Below, piece after piece: positions 1 to 7,284 of a DNA stretch of 16,974 nt. Origin of the DNA: Coriobacteriia bacterium (GTDB lineage: Bacteria; Actinomycetota; Coriobacteriia; Anaerosomatales; PALSA-660). The translations under genes and the position numbers were made by a program. Location: positions 1 through 16,974 of the forward strand of contig JAUSAU010000046.1 of assembly GCA_030652345.1 (NCBI GenBank), written 5' to 3'. Positions within the stretch are counted from its first letter, which is position 1. The number at the start of each line of letters is the position of its first letter. Below the pieces are notes generated by a model. That model saw only the letters and a list, made by a program, of their open reading frames with translations, ran no database searches and was not told the DNA's origin.

Positions 1-1956
1 CTCGAGACGTTCACCGACATCGCCGAGATCCGCTGCGCCCTGCTCGCGGCGCGCTCGGTGTGCGACCTGCCGGTCATCGCGTCGATGACCTTCGGCCTCT
101 CCGGGCGCAGCGAACTCTCCGCGACCGACCCGGAGACCGCCGCCGTCGTGCTGGAGGCGTGCGGAGCGACCGCCGTCGGGATGAACTGCGGGCTCGGTCC
201 CGAGCAGATGTTGCCGCTCGTCGAGCGCATGGCGGCTGCGACCACGCTGCCGCTCATCGTCCAGCCCAACGCCGGCCTGCCGCGACTCGTCGACGGCAGG
301 ACCGTCTTCCCCGGCACCCCGGACGAGATGGGCGTGCACGCCGCGAGGTTCGCCGCGCTCGGCGCCGGCCTCGTCGGCTCCTGCTGCGGGTCCTCGCCGT
401 CGTTCACGGGTGCCATCCTCGATGAGGCGAAGCGCGTGGTCCCGCCGGAGCGTCGTCGCCCCGACGGCGTCGCGGTCGCGAGCGCGCGCAAGACGGTGAG
501 GTTCGGCACCGGTCGGCCCCTCGCGGTCGTCGGGGAGCGCATCAACCCCACAGGCAAGAAGGCGCTGGCGGACTCGTTGCGCGCCGGTTCGATGGAACTC
601 GTGCGTTCGTTCGCCACCGCACAGGAGGCGGCGGGCGCCGACCTTCTCGACGTCAATGTCGGGGCGACCGGCGTCGACGCGGCGACCGTGCTGCCGAAGG
701 CCGTCTCGGCGCTCGCCGGCATGACCGACCTGCCGCTCGTCATCGATACCACCGACCCGGCCGCACTCGAAGCGGCGCTGAAGGCGTATCCCGGACGGGC
801 ACTCATCAACAGCTGTAACGGAGGCGCCGATTCGATGGCGTCGGTCCTGCCGCTCGCCAAGCGCTTCGGAGCCGCTGTCGTCGTGCTCGCGCTCGATGAC
901 GACGCCGGCATCCCCGCGGATGTGGAGGGACGGCTCGCGATCGTCGAGCGTGTCCGCGCGGCAGCGCACGAGCACGGGCTGTCCGACAGCGACCTCGTCG
1001 TCGACTGTCTGGTCATGACCGCGGCGACCGACCCGAACGCGGCGCGCGTCACGCTCGATGCGCTCGCCGAGGTCAAGCGGCGCGGGCTCGCCGGCATACT
1101 CGGCGTGAGCAACGTCAGCCACGGTCTGCCGGGGCGTCCGGAACTCAACGCGACGATGCTCGCGCTCGCCGTCGAGAGCGGGCTCGATGCCGCCATCGTC
1201 AATCCCGACGCGGTCGAGGTACGCCGGATCCCGGAGGCCGAGGACGTCCTGCTGGGCCGCGACGTGAACGCCGCCGCCTGGGTGGCGGGCCATGCAGGTG
1301 CATCGGCCCCGGCCCCGGTCGTCGTCGCGTCGCTTCCGCCACGCGAGGCGCTCGCACAGGCGGTCTCGCGCGGCGACGCCGACGGCGCTCCGCGTCTGGT
1401 CGACGAGGTCGTCGCGGACGGGCTCGACGCCCGGGACGTGATCGCCGTCGTCCTCACGCCGGCGATCAAGGAGCTTGGTGACGCCTACGGGCGCGGTGAG
1501 GTGTTCCTGCCGCAGATGATGGTCGCCGCCGATGCCATGAAGGCCGCCGTCACGCGGGCGAAGACCTACCTGCCCGAGGGAGAGGACTCCTCGGCGGGTC
1601 GCGTCGTGTTCGCCACGGTGAAGGGCGACGTGCACTCGATCGGCAAGGACATCTGCATCTCGCTGCTCGAGTCGCAGGGCTACGTCGTCGAGGACCTCGG
1701 CGTCGACGTGGATGTCGAGCGTGTGGCTGAGGCGTCGGTGACGGCGGACTGCGTCTGCCTCTCGGCGCTGATGACGACCACGCTGCCTGCGATGGAGCGG
1801 ACGGTCGCGCTGGTGAAGGAGTCGGCACCGACCGTCCCGGTGCTCGTCGGCGGCGCCGTCGTCACAGCGGAGTACGCTGCGAGCATCGGCGCGGCGGGCT
1901 ACGCGGCCGACGCACCCGGTTGCGTCGATGCCGTCCGCGCAGCAGTCGCCGGGTAA
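1..1956 (+). CDS. metH: Cobalamin-dependent methionine synthase, short form, 5'-truncated by window edge
   Basis: Transfers a methyl group from methyl-tetrahydrofolate through a bound corrinoid to homocysteine, giving methionine in the cytoplasm. The frame is open from base 1, so the gene starts outside the window and 651 codons are visible. Three modules appear in order. First is the end of the homocysteine methyltransferase barrel, with zinc-ligand cysteines C63 (MNCG) and C128/C129 (SCCGSSP), numbered from base 1. Second is a pterin-binding domain from about residue 175 (GERINPTG) to about 400. Third is a cobalamin cap and B12 domain from about 440, with the cobalt-ligand motif DVHSIG (His545). 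The protein stops right after the B12 fold, so the SAM-dependent reactivation domain of E. coli MetH is absent, as in other short MetH proteins. wecB follows after 22 bases and metVF lies 1.2 kb downstream. The GTG at 58 is an internal valine codon, not a start. Confidence 0.93.
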   Translation, partial: LETFTDIAEIRCALLAARSVCDLPVIASMTFGLSGRSELSATDPETAAVVLEACGATAVGMNCGLGPEQMLPLVERMAAATTLPLIVQPNAGLPRLVDGRTVFPGTPDEMGVHAARFAALGAGLVGSCCGSSPSFTGAILDEAKRVVPPERRRPDGVAVASARKTVRFGTGRPLAVVGERINPTGKKALADSLRAGSMELVRSFATAQEAAGADLLDVNVGATGVDAATVLPKAVSALAGMTDLPLVIDTTDPAALEAALKAYPGRALINSCNGGADSMASVLPLAKRFGAAVVVLALDDDAGIPADVEGRLAIVERVRAAAHEHGLSDSDLVVDCLVMTAATDPNAARVTLDALAEVKRRGLAGILGVSNVSHGLPGRPELNATMLALAVESGLDAAIVNPDAVEVRRIPEAEDVLLGRDVNAAAWVAGHAGASAPAPVVVASLPPREALAQAVSRGDADGAPRLVDEVVADGLDARDVIAVVLTPAIKELGDAYGRGEVFLPQMMVAADAMKAAVTRAKTYLPEGEDSSAGRVVFATVKGDVHSIGKDICISLLESQGYVVEDLGVDVDVERVAEASVTADCVCLSALMTTTLPAMERTVALVKESAPTVPVLVGGAVVTAEYAASIGAAGYAADAPGCVDAVRAAVAG

Positions 1957-1967
1957 CGCGAAAGAGC

Positions 1968-1973
1968 GGGGAG
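1968..1973 (+). promoter_or_regulatory. Ribosome binding site that fixes the wecB start
   Basis: GGGGAG lies five bases before the ATG at 1979. It supports that start over the in-frame ATG at 1928, which would sit inside the end of the upstream methionine synthase gene and add 17 residues ahead of the conserved epimerase N-terminus. Confidence 0.7.
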
Positions 1974-1978
1974 TCGGC

Positions 1979-3097
1979 ATGCCGAAGCGGGTGCTCGTCG
2001 TGTTCGGGACGCGGCCGGAAGCCATCAAGATGGCGCCTGTCGTCGCGCGGTTGCGCGAGCGGCCGGCGGACTTCGACGTGCTCACCGTCGCGACGGCCCA
2101 GCACCGCGAGATGCTCGACCGGGTGCTCGAGCTGTTCGCCATCGTGCCGGACTTCGATCTCGATGTCATGGTGCCGAAGCAGACGCTCTCCGAGGTCACC
2201 GCGCGTGTCATCGAGCGGATGTCCCCCGTGGTCGCACAGGCGCGCCCCGATGTGATGCTCGTCCAGGGCGACACGACCACGACCTTCGCGTCGGCGCTCG
2301 CGGCGTTCTATCAGGGTGTGCCGGTCGGACACGTCGAGGCCGGGCTGCGCACCGGTCGGCTCGACCAGCCCTTTCCCGAGGAGGCGAACCGCCGGCTGAC
2401 GAGCGTGCTGACGCGCTGGCACTTCCCGCCGACGGAGCTGGCGAAGTCCCGGCTGCTGGCCGAGGGCGTCGATCCGGGACACGTCCACGTCACCGGCAAC
2501 ACCGTCGTCGACGCGCTGCTCGAAGCGTCCGCGATGCCCTACGACTTCCCGGCTGGCCCGCTGGCCGACGCGCTGGCGAGCGGCAACCGCATCGTCCTGC
2601 TCACCGCACATCGCCGCGAGAACTGGGGCGAGCCGATGCGGCACATCTGCCGTGCAGCTCGGCGGCTCGTCGAGGCGTTCGACGACGTGACGGTCCTGTT
2701 CGCGGTGCATCGCAACCCGCAGGTGCGCGAGGTGGCCGAAGCGGAACTCGCCGGAGTGCCGCGCGTACTGCTGCTCGATCCGGTCGACTATCTGCCGTTC
2801 GTGAAGGTGATGCAGGCCGCGACGCTGATCCTGTCGGACTCCGGCGGCATCCAGGAGGAGGCGCCGTCACTCGCGAAGCCGGTGCTCGTCCTCCGTGAGG
2901 TCACCGAACGTCCCGAGGCGATGGATGCGGGCATGGTGCGCCTGGTCGGTACCGATGAGGACCGCATCGTGGCGGAGGCGTCGCGCCTGCTGTCGGATCC
3001 CGCGGCGTACGCCGACATGGCGACGCGAGCGAACCCGTTCGGCGACGGGCAGGCCGCGCGGCGTATCGCGGACATCCTCGCGGAAGAGACCGCCTGA
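1979..3097 (+). CDS. wecB: UDP-N-acetylglucosamine 2-epimerase (non-hydrolysing)
   Basis: Interconverts UDP-GlcNAc and UDP-ManNAc in the cytoplasm, supplying ManNAc-type sugars for cell-surface polysaccharides. The 372-residue product has the usual family length and GT-B style motifs: FGTRPEAIK at residues 9-17, QGDTTT with D98, HVEAGLRT with E120, FPEEANRR with E134/E135, TAHRREN with H211, and the C-terminal SDSGGIQEE and REVTERPEA nucleotide-binding segments. These match the catalytic carboxylates and histidine of the E. coli enzyme, so it looks functional. The ATG at 1979 was chosen for its Shine-Dalgarno site and because the conserved strand begins within five residues. It probably shares a transcript with the methionine synthase gene 22 bases upstream, although the two pathways are unrelated. 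No glycan genes are visible nearby. Confidence 0.95.
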   Translation: MPKRVLVVFGTRPEAIKMAPVVARLRERPADFDVLTVATAQHREMLDRVLELFAIVPDFDLDVMVPKQTLSEVTARVIERMSPVVAQARPDVMLVQGDTTTTFASALAAFYQGVPVGHVEAGLRTGRLDQPFPEEANRRLTSVLTRWHFPPTELAKSRLLAEGVDPGHVHVTGNTVVDALLEASAMPYDFPAGPLADALASGNRIVLLTAHRRENWGEPMRHICRAARRLVEAFDDVTVLFAVHRNPQVREVAEAELAGVPRVLLLDPVDYLPFVKVMQAATLILSDSGGIQEEAPSLAKPVLVLREVTERPEAMDAGMVRLVGTDEDRIVAEASRLLSDPAAYADMATRANPFGDGQAARRIADILAEETA

Positions 3098-3141
3098 CTT
3101 GCGGCGGCGACCCTGCCGCGCTATCGTCGCCCGACCTCTCG

Positions 3142-3147
3142 TATAGT
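3142..3147 (+). promoter_or_regulatory. Candidate -10 box for metVF
   Basis: TATAGT lies in the 101-base gap between wecB and metV. I see no good -35 element at 17 bases, so the call is tentative. Transcription would start near 3154, giving a leader of about 45 bases that begins with a GC-rich hairpin. Confidence 0.4.
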
Positions 3148-3157
3148 GATGCCATGC

Positions 3158-3181
3158 ACGCGCGTTCGAGCGTACGCGCGT
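3158..3181 (+). other. Leader hairpin directly abutting the metV Shine-Dalgarno site
   Basis: An eight-base-pair perfect stem (3158-3165 with 3174-3181) encloses an eight-base loop. Its 3' arm ends one base before the AAGGAGGT ribosome site at 3182-3189. It may protect the 5' end or tune translation; no function is shown by the sequence alone. Confidence 0.5.
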
Positions 3182-3198
3182 AAGGAGGTCTTCGAAGC

Positions 3199-3885
3199 GT
3201 GATCATCACCAGCCCTCGTGATTGGACCCGCGTCCGCAGCCAGCTCGACGAGCTGGGAGCCAAGCGCGTCTTCGTCATGGGCTGCGGCGAGTGCGCCACG
3301 GTCGCCTCCACGGGTGGGGAGACCGAGGTCATCGCCACCACGGAGCGCCTGGAGGCCGACGGCTACGAGGTCACGGGCTGGTCGGTCGGTGACGTGGCGT
3401 GTCACTCGGGCGGTCAGCGACTCGAGACGCGCAAGCACGCCGGCGAGATCGAGTCGGCCGACGTGGTGCTCGTCCTGGCCTGCGGCGCCGGCGTCCAGAC
3501 GATGGCCGATGCGACGACCAAGCCGGTCACGCCGGGTCTTGAGTCCGTGTTCCTCGGCAACGTGGTGCGCCACGGTGTCTTCGAGGAGCGCTGCCAGATG
3601 TGCGGCGACTGCGTGCTCGACAAGACCGCCGGCATCTGTCCCGTCACCACGTGCCCCAAGGGCCTGCTCAACGGCCCGTGCGGCGGCATGTGGGACGGCA
3701 AGTGCGAGGTCCAGGGCGACCGCGACTGTACGCACGTCCTCATTCGGAAGCGCCTCGCCGAACAGGGGCGCGACCGGAAGCGGGCGCCGCTGCCCCCGAA
3801 GGACTACTCGAAGAAGCTCAAGCCGGGCCGTGTGAACATACGCGAGAAGAAGTCCTCCGCTTCCGGTGACGGGGCGGGCTCGTGA
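3199..3885 (+). CDS. metV: Methylene-tetrahydrofolate reductase partner subunit MetV (MTHFR C-terminal-like, cysteine-rich)
   Basis: The 228-residue product resembles MetV, the metal-cluster partner of MetF in acetogens, thought to pass electrons to the flavin of MetF when methylene-THF is reduced to methyl-THF. Cysteines form two groups. The N-terminal half has C29-x-x-C32 plus single cysteines near 68 and 95. The C-terminal half has C132-x-x-C135-x-x-C138 followed by GICPVTTCPKG, a GPCGG segment and two more cysteines. These patterns suggest iron-sulphur or zinc sites; which metal cannot be read from sequence. The tail after about residue 190 is basic and probably disordered. The GTG start at 3199 is set by a near-perfect AAGGAGGT nine bases upstream. 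The stop overlaps the metF start by four bases (GTGA), indicating coupled translation. No NADH-binding subunit gene is visible, so the electron donor is unknown. Confidence 0.88.
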   Translation: MIITSPRDWTRVRSQLDELGAKRVFVMGCGECATVASTGGETEVIATTERLEADGYEVTGWSVGDVACHSGGQRLETRKHAGEIESADVVLVLACGAGVQTMADATTKPVTPGLESVFLGNVVRHGVFEERCQMCGDCVLDKTAGICPVTTCPKGLLNGPCGGMWDGKCEVQGDRDCTHVLIRKRLAEQGRDRKRAPLPPKDYSKKLKPGRVNIREKKSSASGDGAGS

Positions 3886-4754
3886 GTCGGCTGAGGGACT
3901 CTCTCGCCGCCGGCCGCTTCGTCGTGACGGGTGAGGTCGCGCCGCCCCTGGGCACGGATCTCACCGCCATGCGCGCGGCGGTGGGGATGCTCGCCCCCGT
4001 CTGTGATGCCATCAACGTGACCGACAACCAGGGCGCCACGCTGCACCTGTCGTCTCTGGCCGCATCGCGGGCCGTGCTCGACATGGGCGTCGAACCGATC
4101 TTCCAGCAGACCTGCCGCGATCGGAACCGTCTCGCGCTGCAGTCGGATCTGCTCGCCGCCTGGACGCTCGGTCTCGAGAACGTCCTCGTGGTCACGGGCG
4201 ACGATCCGCGCGGCGGCGACCATCCGCAGGCGAAGGGCGTCTTCGATCTCGACTCGACGCAGCTGCTCGAAGTGACCGAGGCGATGAACGAGGGGACCGA
4301 CATGCTCGGCCGGCCGCTCAAGGGCGGGACGGGCTTCTTCGCGGGGGCGGCGATGTTCCCCGAGGCGGAGCCGTGGGACATGCAGTGGGCGCGGACGTCG
4401 GAGAAGATCGCGGCGGGTGCGCGGTTCTTCCAGACGCAGGCTGTCTTCGACCTCGCGAAGCTCGAACGCGCGGTCGACGCGATCCACGCGGAAGGGGCGT
4501 ATGTCATCGCGGGCATACTGCTGCTCCGCAGCCCTCGCGTCGTGAAGTTCATCAACGAACGCCTCGCCGGTCTCATGGTGCCGGATCACATAGCGGATCG
4601 GATCGCGGCGGCGACGGACCCCGGCGAAGAGGCCATCGCTCTCGCGGTCGAGCAGGCCCGGGCGATCCGCGGGATCGCCGACGGCGTGCACATCATGCCG
4701 CTGGGTCTGGATGCCGCCGTGCCGCGGATCGTGCAGGAAGCGGGCCTGCGGTAG
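3882..4754 (+). CDS. metF: Methylene-tetrahydrofolate reductase, catalytic flavoprotein subunit
   Basis: Reduces 5,10-methylene-THF to 5-methyl-THF using FAD in a TIM barrel in the cytoplasm. The 290-residue length fits the family. Visible family marks are the early catalytic glutamate in TGEVAPP (E18), the DNQ segment after the second strand, the QTCRDRNR folate/flavin region, the VVTGDDP loop, the FFQTQAVFD strand near residue 190, and the C-terminal HIMPLG segment typical of acetogen-like MetF. It starts with GTG inside the end of metV (four-base overlap), so the two subunits are very likely made and assembled together. Its product is the methyl donor for the methionine synthase encoded upstream, and it could also serve a Wood-Ljungdahl methyl branch, but no acetyl-CoA synthase genes are in the window. 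Confidence 0.92.
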   Translation: MSRLRDSLAAGRFVVTGEVAPPLGTDLTAMRAAVGMLAPVCDAINVTDNQGATLHLSSLAASRAVLDMGVEPIFQQTCRDRNRLALQSDLLAAWTLGLENVLVVTGDDPRGGDHPQAKGVFDLDSTQLLEVTEAMNEGTDMLGRPLKGGTGFFAGAAMFPEAEPWDMQWARTSEKIAAGARFFQTQAVFDLAKLERAVDAIHAEGAYVIAGILLLRSPRVVKFINERLAGLMVPDHIADRIAAATDPGEEAIALAVEQARAIRGIADGVHIMPLGLDAAVPRIVQEAGLR

Positions 4755-4768
4755 TCGAATAGTGCGGA

Positions 4769-4808
4769 CGACAGTGGCGCATCCCCTCGCGGAGGGGGTC
4801 GACTGTCG
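4769..4808 (+). other. Two-tier inverted repeat between metF and the histidine kinase gene
   Basis: An outer seven-base-pair stem (CGACAGT at 4769-4775 with ACTGTCG at 4802-4808) encloses an inner six-base-pair stem (CCCCTC at 4783-4788 with GAGGGG at 4792-4797, loop GCG). It could end the metVF transcript, but there is no T-run after it. It could equally be a leader structure of the kinase mRNA or an operator. Confidence 0.45.
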
Positions 4809-4834
4809 GGCCGGGAGGGAAGGCGCACGCTGCG

Positions 4835-6379
4835 ATGGTCGAGCCCGCCCCGATAGCCGATCGCCCCGCGCAACGCCGGCGCCAGTCGCTGACGCGGCGC
4901 TATCTGATCATCGTCATCGTCGCCGAGCTGCTCTTCGGCGCGTTCACGGCCACGCTCGTGAGCGGCTACAGCATGCAGCAGGCCGCGAGCGACCACCGGG
5001 ACACGCGGCGTGCGCTGACGAGCGCGGTGGCCGCGAGCCTCGTCGGCGAGCTCGCAACTCCCGGTACGCGCGGTCTCGCGACGGCGCTCGAGGCGCTCGT
5101 GGGCCCGGGCATCGCCGACATCCAGGGGGCCCAGGTCACGGGCCGCGGCGGCAGCCTGCTCGTCCGCACGGGTGAGTGGCCTGCGGACGCCGTCGACGAC
5201 GTGAGCGCGGATGTGTTCCAGGAACTCGTCAGGCCGTCGATCATCCACGCGCCGATCAAGGAGGGCTCGCGGTTGCTCGGCTACCTCGACGTGGTCTATC
5301 GCCCCGTCGGCCTGGCGCCCGTCCTCGCCTTCCCGTTCCTCGCGATCGCGCTGATCGTCGTCGTGGCTGTCCTGTTCTCATCGGTGTGGGCGACGGTGAC
5401 GATGCAGCGCACGGTCGCCATCCCGGTCGCGCGTCTCCGGGATGCGGCGGCGGCGATCGCGGCGGGCGAGCGGCGGGTCACGCTCCCCGTGGAGCGTGGC
5501 GATGAGCTGGGGCAACTCGCCCGGGCGATCGACGACATGATGGCGCAGCTCGGACAGCGTGAGAAAGAGCTGATCGGCTCGTACTCGGCGCTCGAGTCAG
5601 CGTATACGGAGCAGGCGGGACTCAAGGACGACCTGGAGGCGGCGCTGCGCACGCGGTCCGACTTCTTCGCGGTCGCCTCGCACGAGATCCGCAGTCCGCT
5701 CGCGGTGATCCGCATGTACGGCGAGATGCTCTTCACCGGCGAGTTCGGCCGCCTGACGAAGGGGCAGAAGGACGCCGTGGGTTCCGTCTCATCGGCCGCG
5801 GCTCGTCTGACGTCGATCGTCGCCGACCTCATGGACGTCGCACTGCTCGACCGCGGCCTCATGCCGCTGACGTTCGGCACGATCGAGCTCGACCAGATCG
5901 TCGACCAGGCGGTGCATGACGCCGTCGCCCTGGGGGCGCTCCTGCACGTGGGGGTCGAGATGCAGCCGGGCGCGACGGGCGTGACGATCCGCGGCGACGA
6001 ACTCCGCCTCAGGCAGGTGGTCGACAACATCCTCGGCAACGCCGTGAAGTACTCCGATCCCGCCGGTCCGGTCCGCGTGCAGGTGCTCGACGCCGGTGAC
6101 TTCGCCGAGGTCCGCATCGCTGACCAGGGGCCGGGGATCCCGGAGGAGAAGCGCGGGCTGCTCTTCGAGCTCTTCCGCCGTGTCGAGACGGAGGACAACT
6201 CGTCGGCATCGGGGCTGGGCCTCGGATTGGCCATCTCCCGGCGCATCGCGCAGGCGCACGGTGGAGACATCACGGTGGAGGACAATGCGGTCGATGGGCG
6301 GGGCACGGTGTTCATCGTCCGTTTGCCGTACCATACTGACGATGAAGATGGCAGCAGCACTCGCATCAGCGTGGTCTAG
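4835..6379 (+). CDS. Membrane sensor histidine kinase (HAMP-HisKA-HATPase)
   Basis: A 514-residue two-component sensor kinase of the inner membrane. In order: a basic N-terminal tail; a first membrane helix at about residues 23-45; an external domain of about 115 residues with no motif I recognise, so the stimulus is unknown; a second membrane helix at about 160-188; a HAMP linker to about 245 and a short coiled coil; a HisKA dimerisation domain with the phospho-acceptor H283 in ASHEIRSP; then the ATP-binding domain with N398/N402 (NILGNAVK), D430 (DQGPGIP) and the glycine-rich GLGLGLAIS near 460. All catalytic motifs are intact. The ATG at 4835 has a purine-rich GGGAGGGAAGG about 12 bases upstream. 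The response regulator gene follows after 18 bases, so they are almost surely one operon. The external domain lies outside known cache or PAS patterns that I can recognise by eye. Confidence 0.92.
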   Translation: MVEPAPIADRPAQRRRQSLTRRYLIIVIVAELLFGAFTATLVSGYSMQQAASDHRDTRRALTSAVAASLVGELATPGTRGLATALEALVGPGIADIQGAQVTGRGGSLLVRTGEWPADAVDDVSADVFQELVRPSIIHAPIKEGSRLLGYLDVVYRPVGLAPVLAFPFLAIALIVVVAVLFSSVWATVTMQRTVAIPVARLRDAAAAIAAGERRVTLPVERGDELGQLARAIDDMMAQLGQREKELIGSYSALESAYTEQAGLKDDLEAALRTRSDFFAVASHEIRSPLAVIRMYGEMLFTGEFGRLTKGQKDAVGSVSSAAARLTSIVADLMDVALLDRGLMPLTFGTIELDQIVDQAVHDAVALGALLHVGVEMQPGATGVTIRGDELRLRQVVDNILGNAVKYSDPAGPVRVQVLDAGDFAEVRIADQGPGIPEEKRGLLFELFRRVETEDNSSASGLGLGLAISRRIAQAHGGDITVEDNAVDGRGTVFIVRLPYHTDDEDGSSTRISVV

Positions 6380-6397
6380 AGGGAGGACGAGACTCGG

Positions 6398-7153
6398 ATG
6401 AGCGATATGTTCACCGGCGCGGCGCGCGGGGCACGGGGCACGGTCGTCGTGGTCGACGACAACCAGGAGCTCGTGCGCGGACTCGAGACGCTCCTGACCA
6501 ACGCGGGATACCGCGTCTTCTCGGCGATGAGCGGCGCAGGCGTGGCCCAGCTCGTCACCGAGCACTCTCCCGACGTCGTCGTCATGGACGTCATGATGCC
6601 CGGGGTCGACGGCTGGGAAGCCCTGCGTGAGCTGCGATCGGATCCGCGCAACGAAGGTGTGGCGGTCATGATGCTCACCGCGAAGGGCACCGAGGACGCC
6701 AAGGTGCGCGGCTTCACGCTCGGCGCGGACGACTACCTCACGAAGCCCTTCTCGCTCAACGAGTTCCGCTGCAGGATCGACGCGCTCGTGCGCCGCTCGG
6801 GCCGGGTCCGCCCCGACATCTCCGATCGACTGCCCGTCGTGTCAGGAGTGGGCACCGAGCTGCTCGAGATGGACGAGATCGTCTACGTCGAGGGCATCCA
6901 CAACTACACGTACGTCCACACACGCTCGGACCGCTTCCTCTCGCGCCTCTCGCTCGGCGCCATCGAGAAGAAGGCGCTGCCGGGCTTCATGCGCATCCAC
7001 CGCTCCTATGTCGTGCGGCTCGGCGCCGTGAAGGGCTATCGGTGGGTCAGCAAGTCGTCGTTCAAGGTCCAGATGGACGACGCCGACCGCACCGAGCTTC
7101 CCGTGAGCCGCACGCTCGTCACCGACGTCAAGGACCGCCTGCGCCGGGTGTGA
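6398..7153 (+). CDS. Response regulator with receiver and LytTR DNA-binding domains
   Basis: A 251-residue transcription factor of a two-component system. The receiver domain spans about residues 8-130, with the acidic pair in VVVDDNQE, phospho-acceptor D64 in VMDVMMPG, the switch threonine in MLTAKG and the lysine in LTKPFS. A LytTR DNA-binding domain follows from about 150 to 250, recognised by VYVEGIHNYTYVHT, the IHRSYVV strand and the PVSRTL segment. LytTR domains bind DNA with beta strands, usually at paired 9-10 bp direct repeats. It is preceded by GGGAGG at 6381-6386 and by the histidine kinase gene, its likely partner. A strong terminator follows 17 bases after the stop. Target genes cannot be named; the neighbouring lpdA and metVF are candidates only by position. 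Confidence 0.92.
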   Translation: MSDMFTGAARGARGTVVVVDDNQELVRGLETLLTNAGYRVFSAMSGAGVAQLVTEHSPDVVVMDVMMPGVDGWEALRELRSDPRNEGVAVMMLTAKGTEDAKVRGFTLGADDYLTKPFSLNEFRCRIDALVRRSGRVRPDISDRLPVVSGVGTELLEMDEIVYVEGIHNYTYVHTRSDRFLSRLSLGAIEKKALPGFMRIHRSYVVRLGAVKGYRWVSKSSFKVQMDDADRTELPVSRTLVTDVKDRLRRV

Positions 7154-7170
7154 GCCCGGGTACGACCCGA

Positions 7171-7211
7171 ACGGAAGACGGCCGGTCCCGATGGGGCCGG
7201 CCGTCTTCCGT
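7171..7211 (+). terminator. Strong hairpin terminator after the two-component operon
   Basis: A perfect 15-base-pair stem (7171-7185 with 7197-7211) is extended by TCCC against GGGG to a three-base GAT loop. It lies 17 bases after the response regulator stop. There is no long T-run, as is common in high-GC genomes. The stem is nearly symmetrical and could work in either direction. Confidence 0.85.
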
Positions 7212-7234
7212 CCCTGCCCGGCGGGTACCTACGG

Positions 7235-7240
7235 TATGAT
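7235..7240 (+). promoter_or_regulatory. Candidate -10 box for lpdA
   Basis: TATGAT sits 44 bases before the lpdA ATG and just after the terminator of the preceding operon, where a promoter is needed. No clear -35 box is seen; the position would fall at 7212-7217. Transcription would begin near 7247. Confidence 0.55.
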
Positions 7241-7272
7241 GCTCGCCACGTTCGGCGAGACCCGTGAATCCC

Positions 7273-7278
7273 AGGAGG
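7273..7278 (+). promoter_or_regulatory. Ribosome binding site fixing the lpdA start
   Basis: AGGAGG lies six bases before the ATG at 7285. It excludes the in-frame GTG at 7264, which precedes this site and would add seven non-conserved residues before the FAD-binding strand. Confidence 0.8.
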
Positions 7279-7284
7279 ACACTT

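Noticed and set aside
1862..2710. Long open frame on the minus strand (282 codons) opposite wecB
   Set aside because: It is a GC-bias shadow: rich in Arg and His, with no recognisable motif, and the plus-strand frame encodes a complete epimerase.
3098..3198. Riboswitch (SAM, cobalamin or THF type) before metVF
   Set aside because: The leader expected from the -10 box is only about 45 bases and shows one simple hairpin, with none of the conserved cores.
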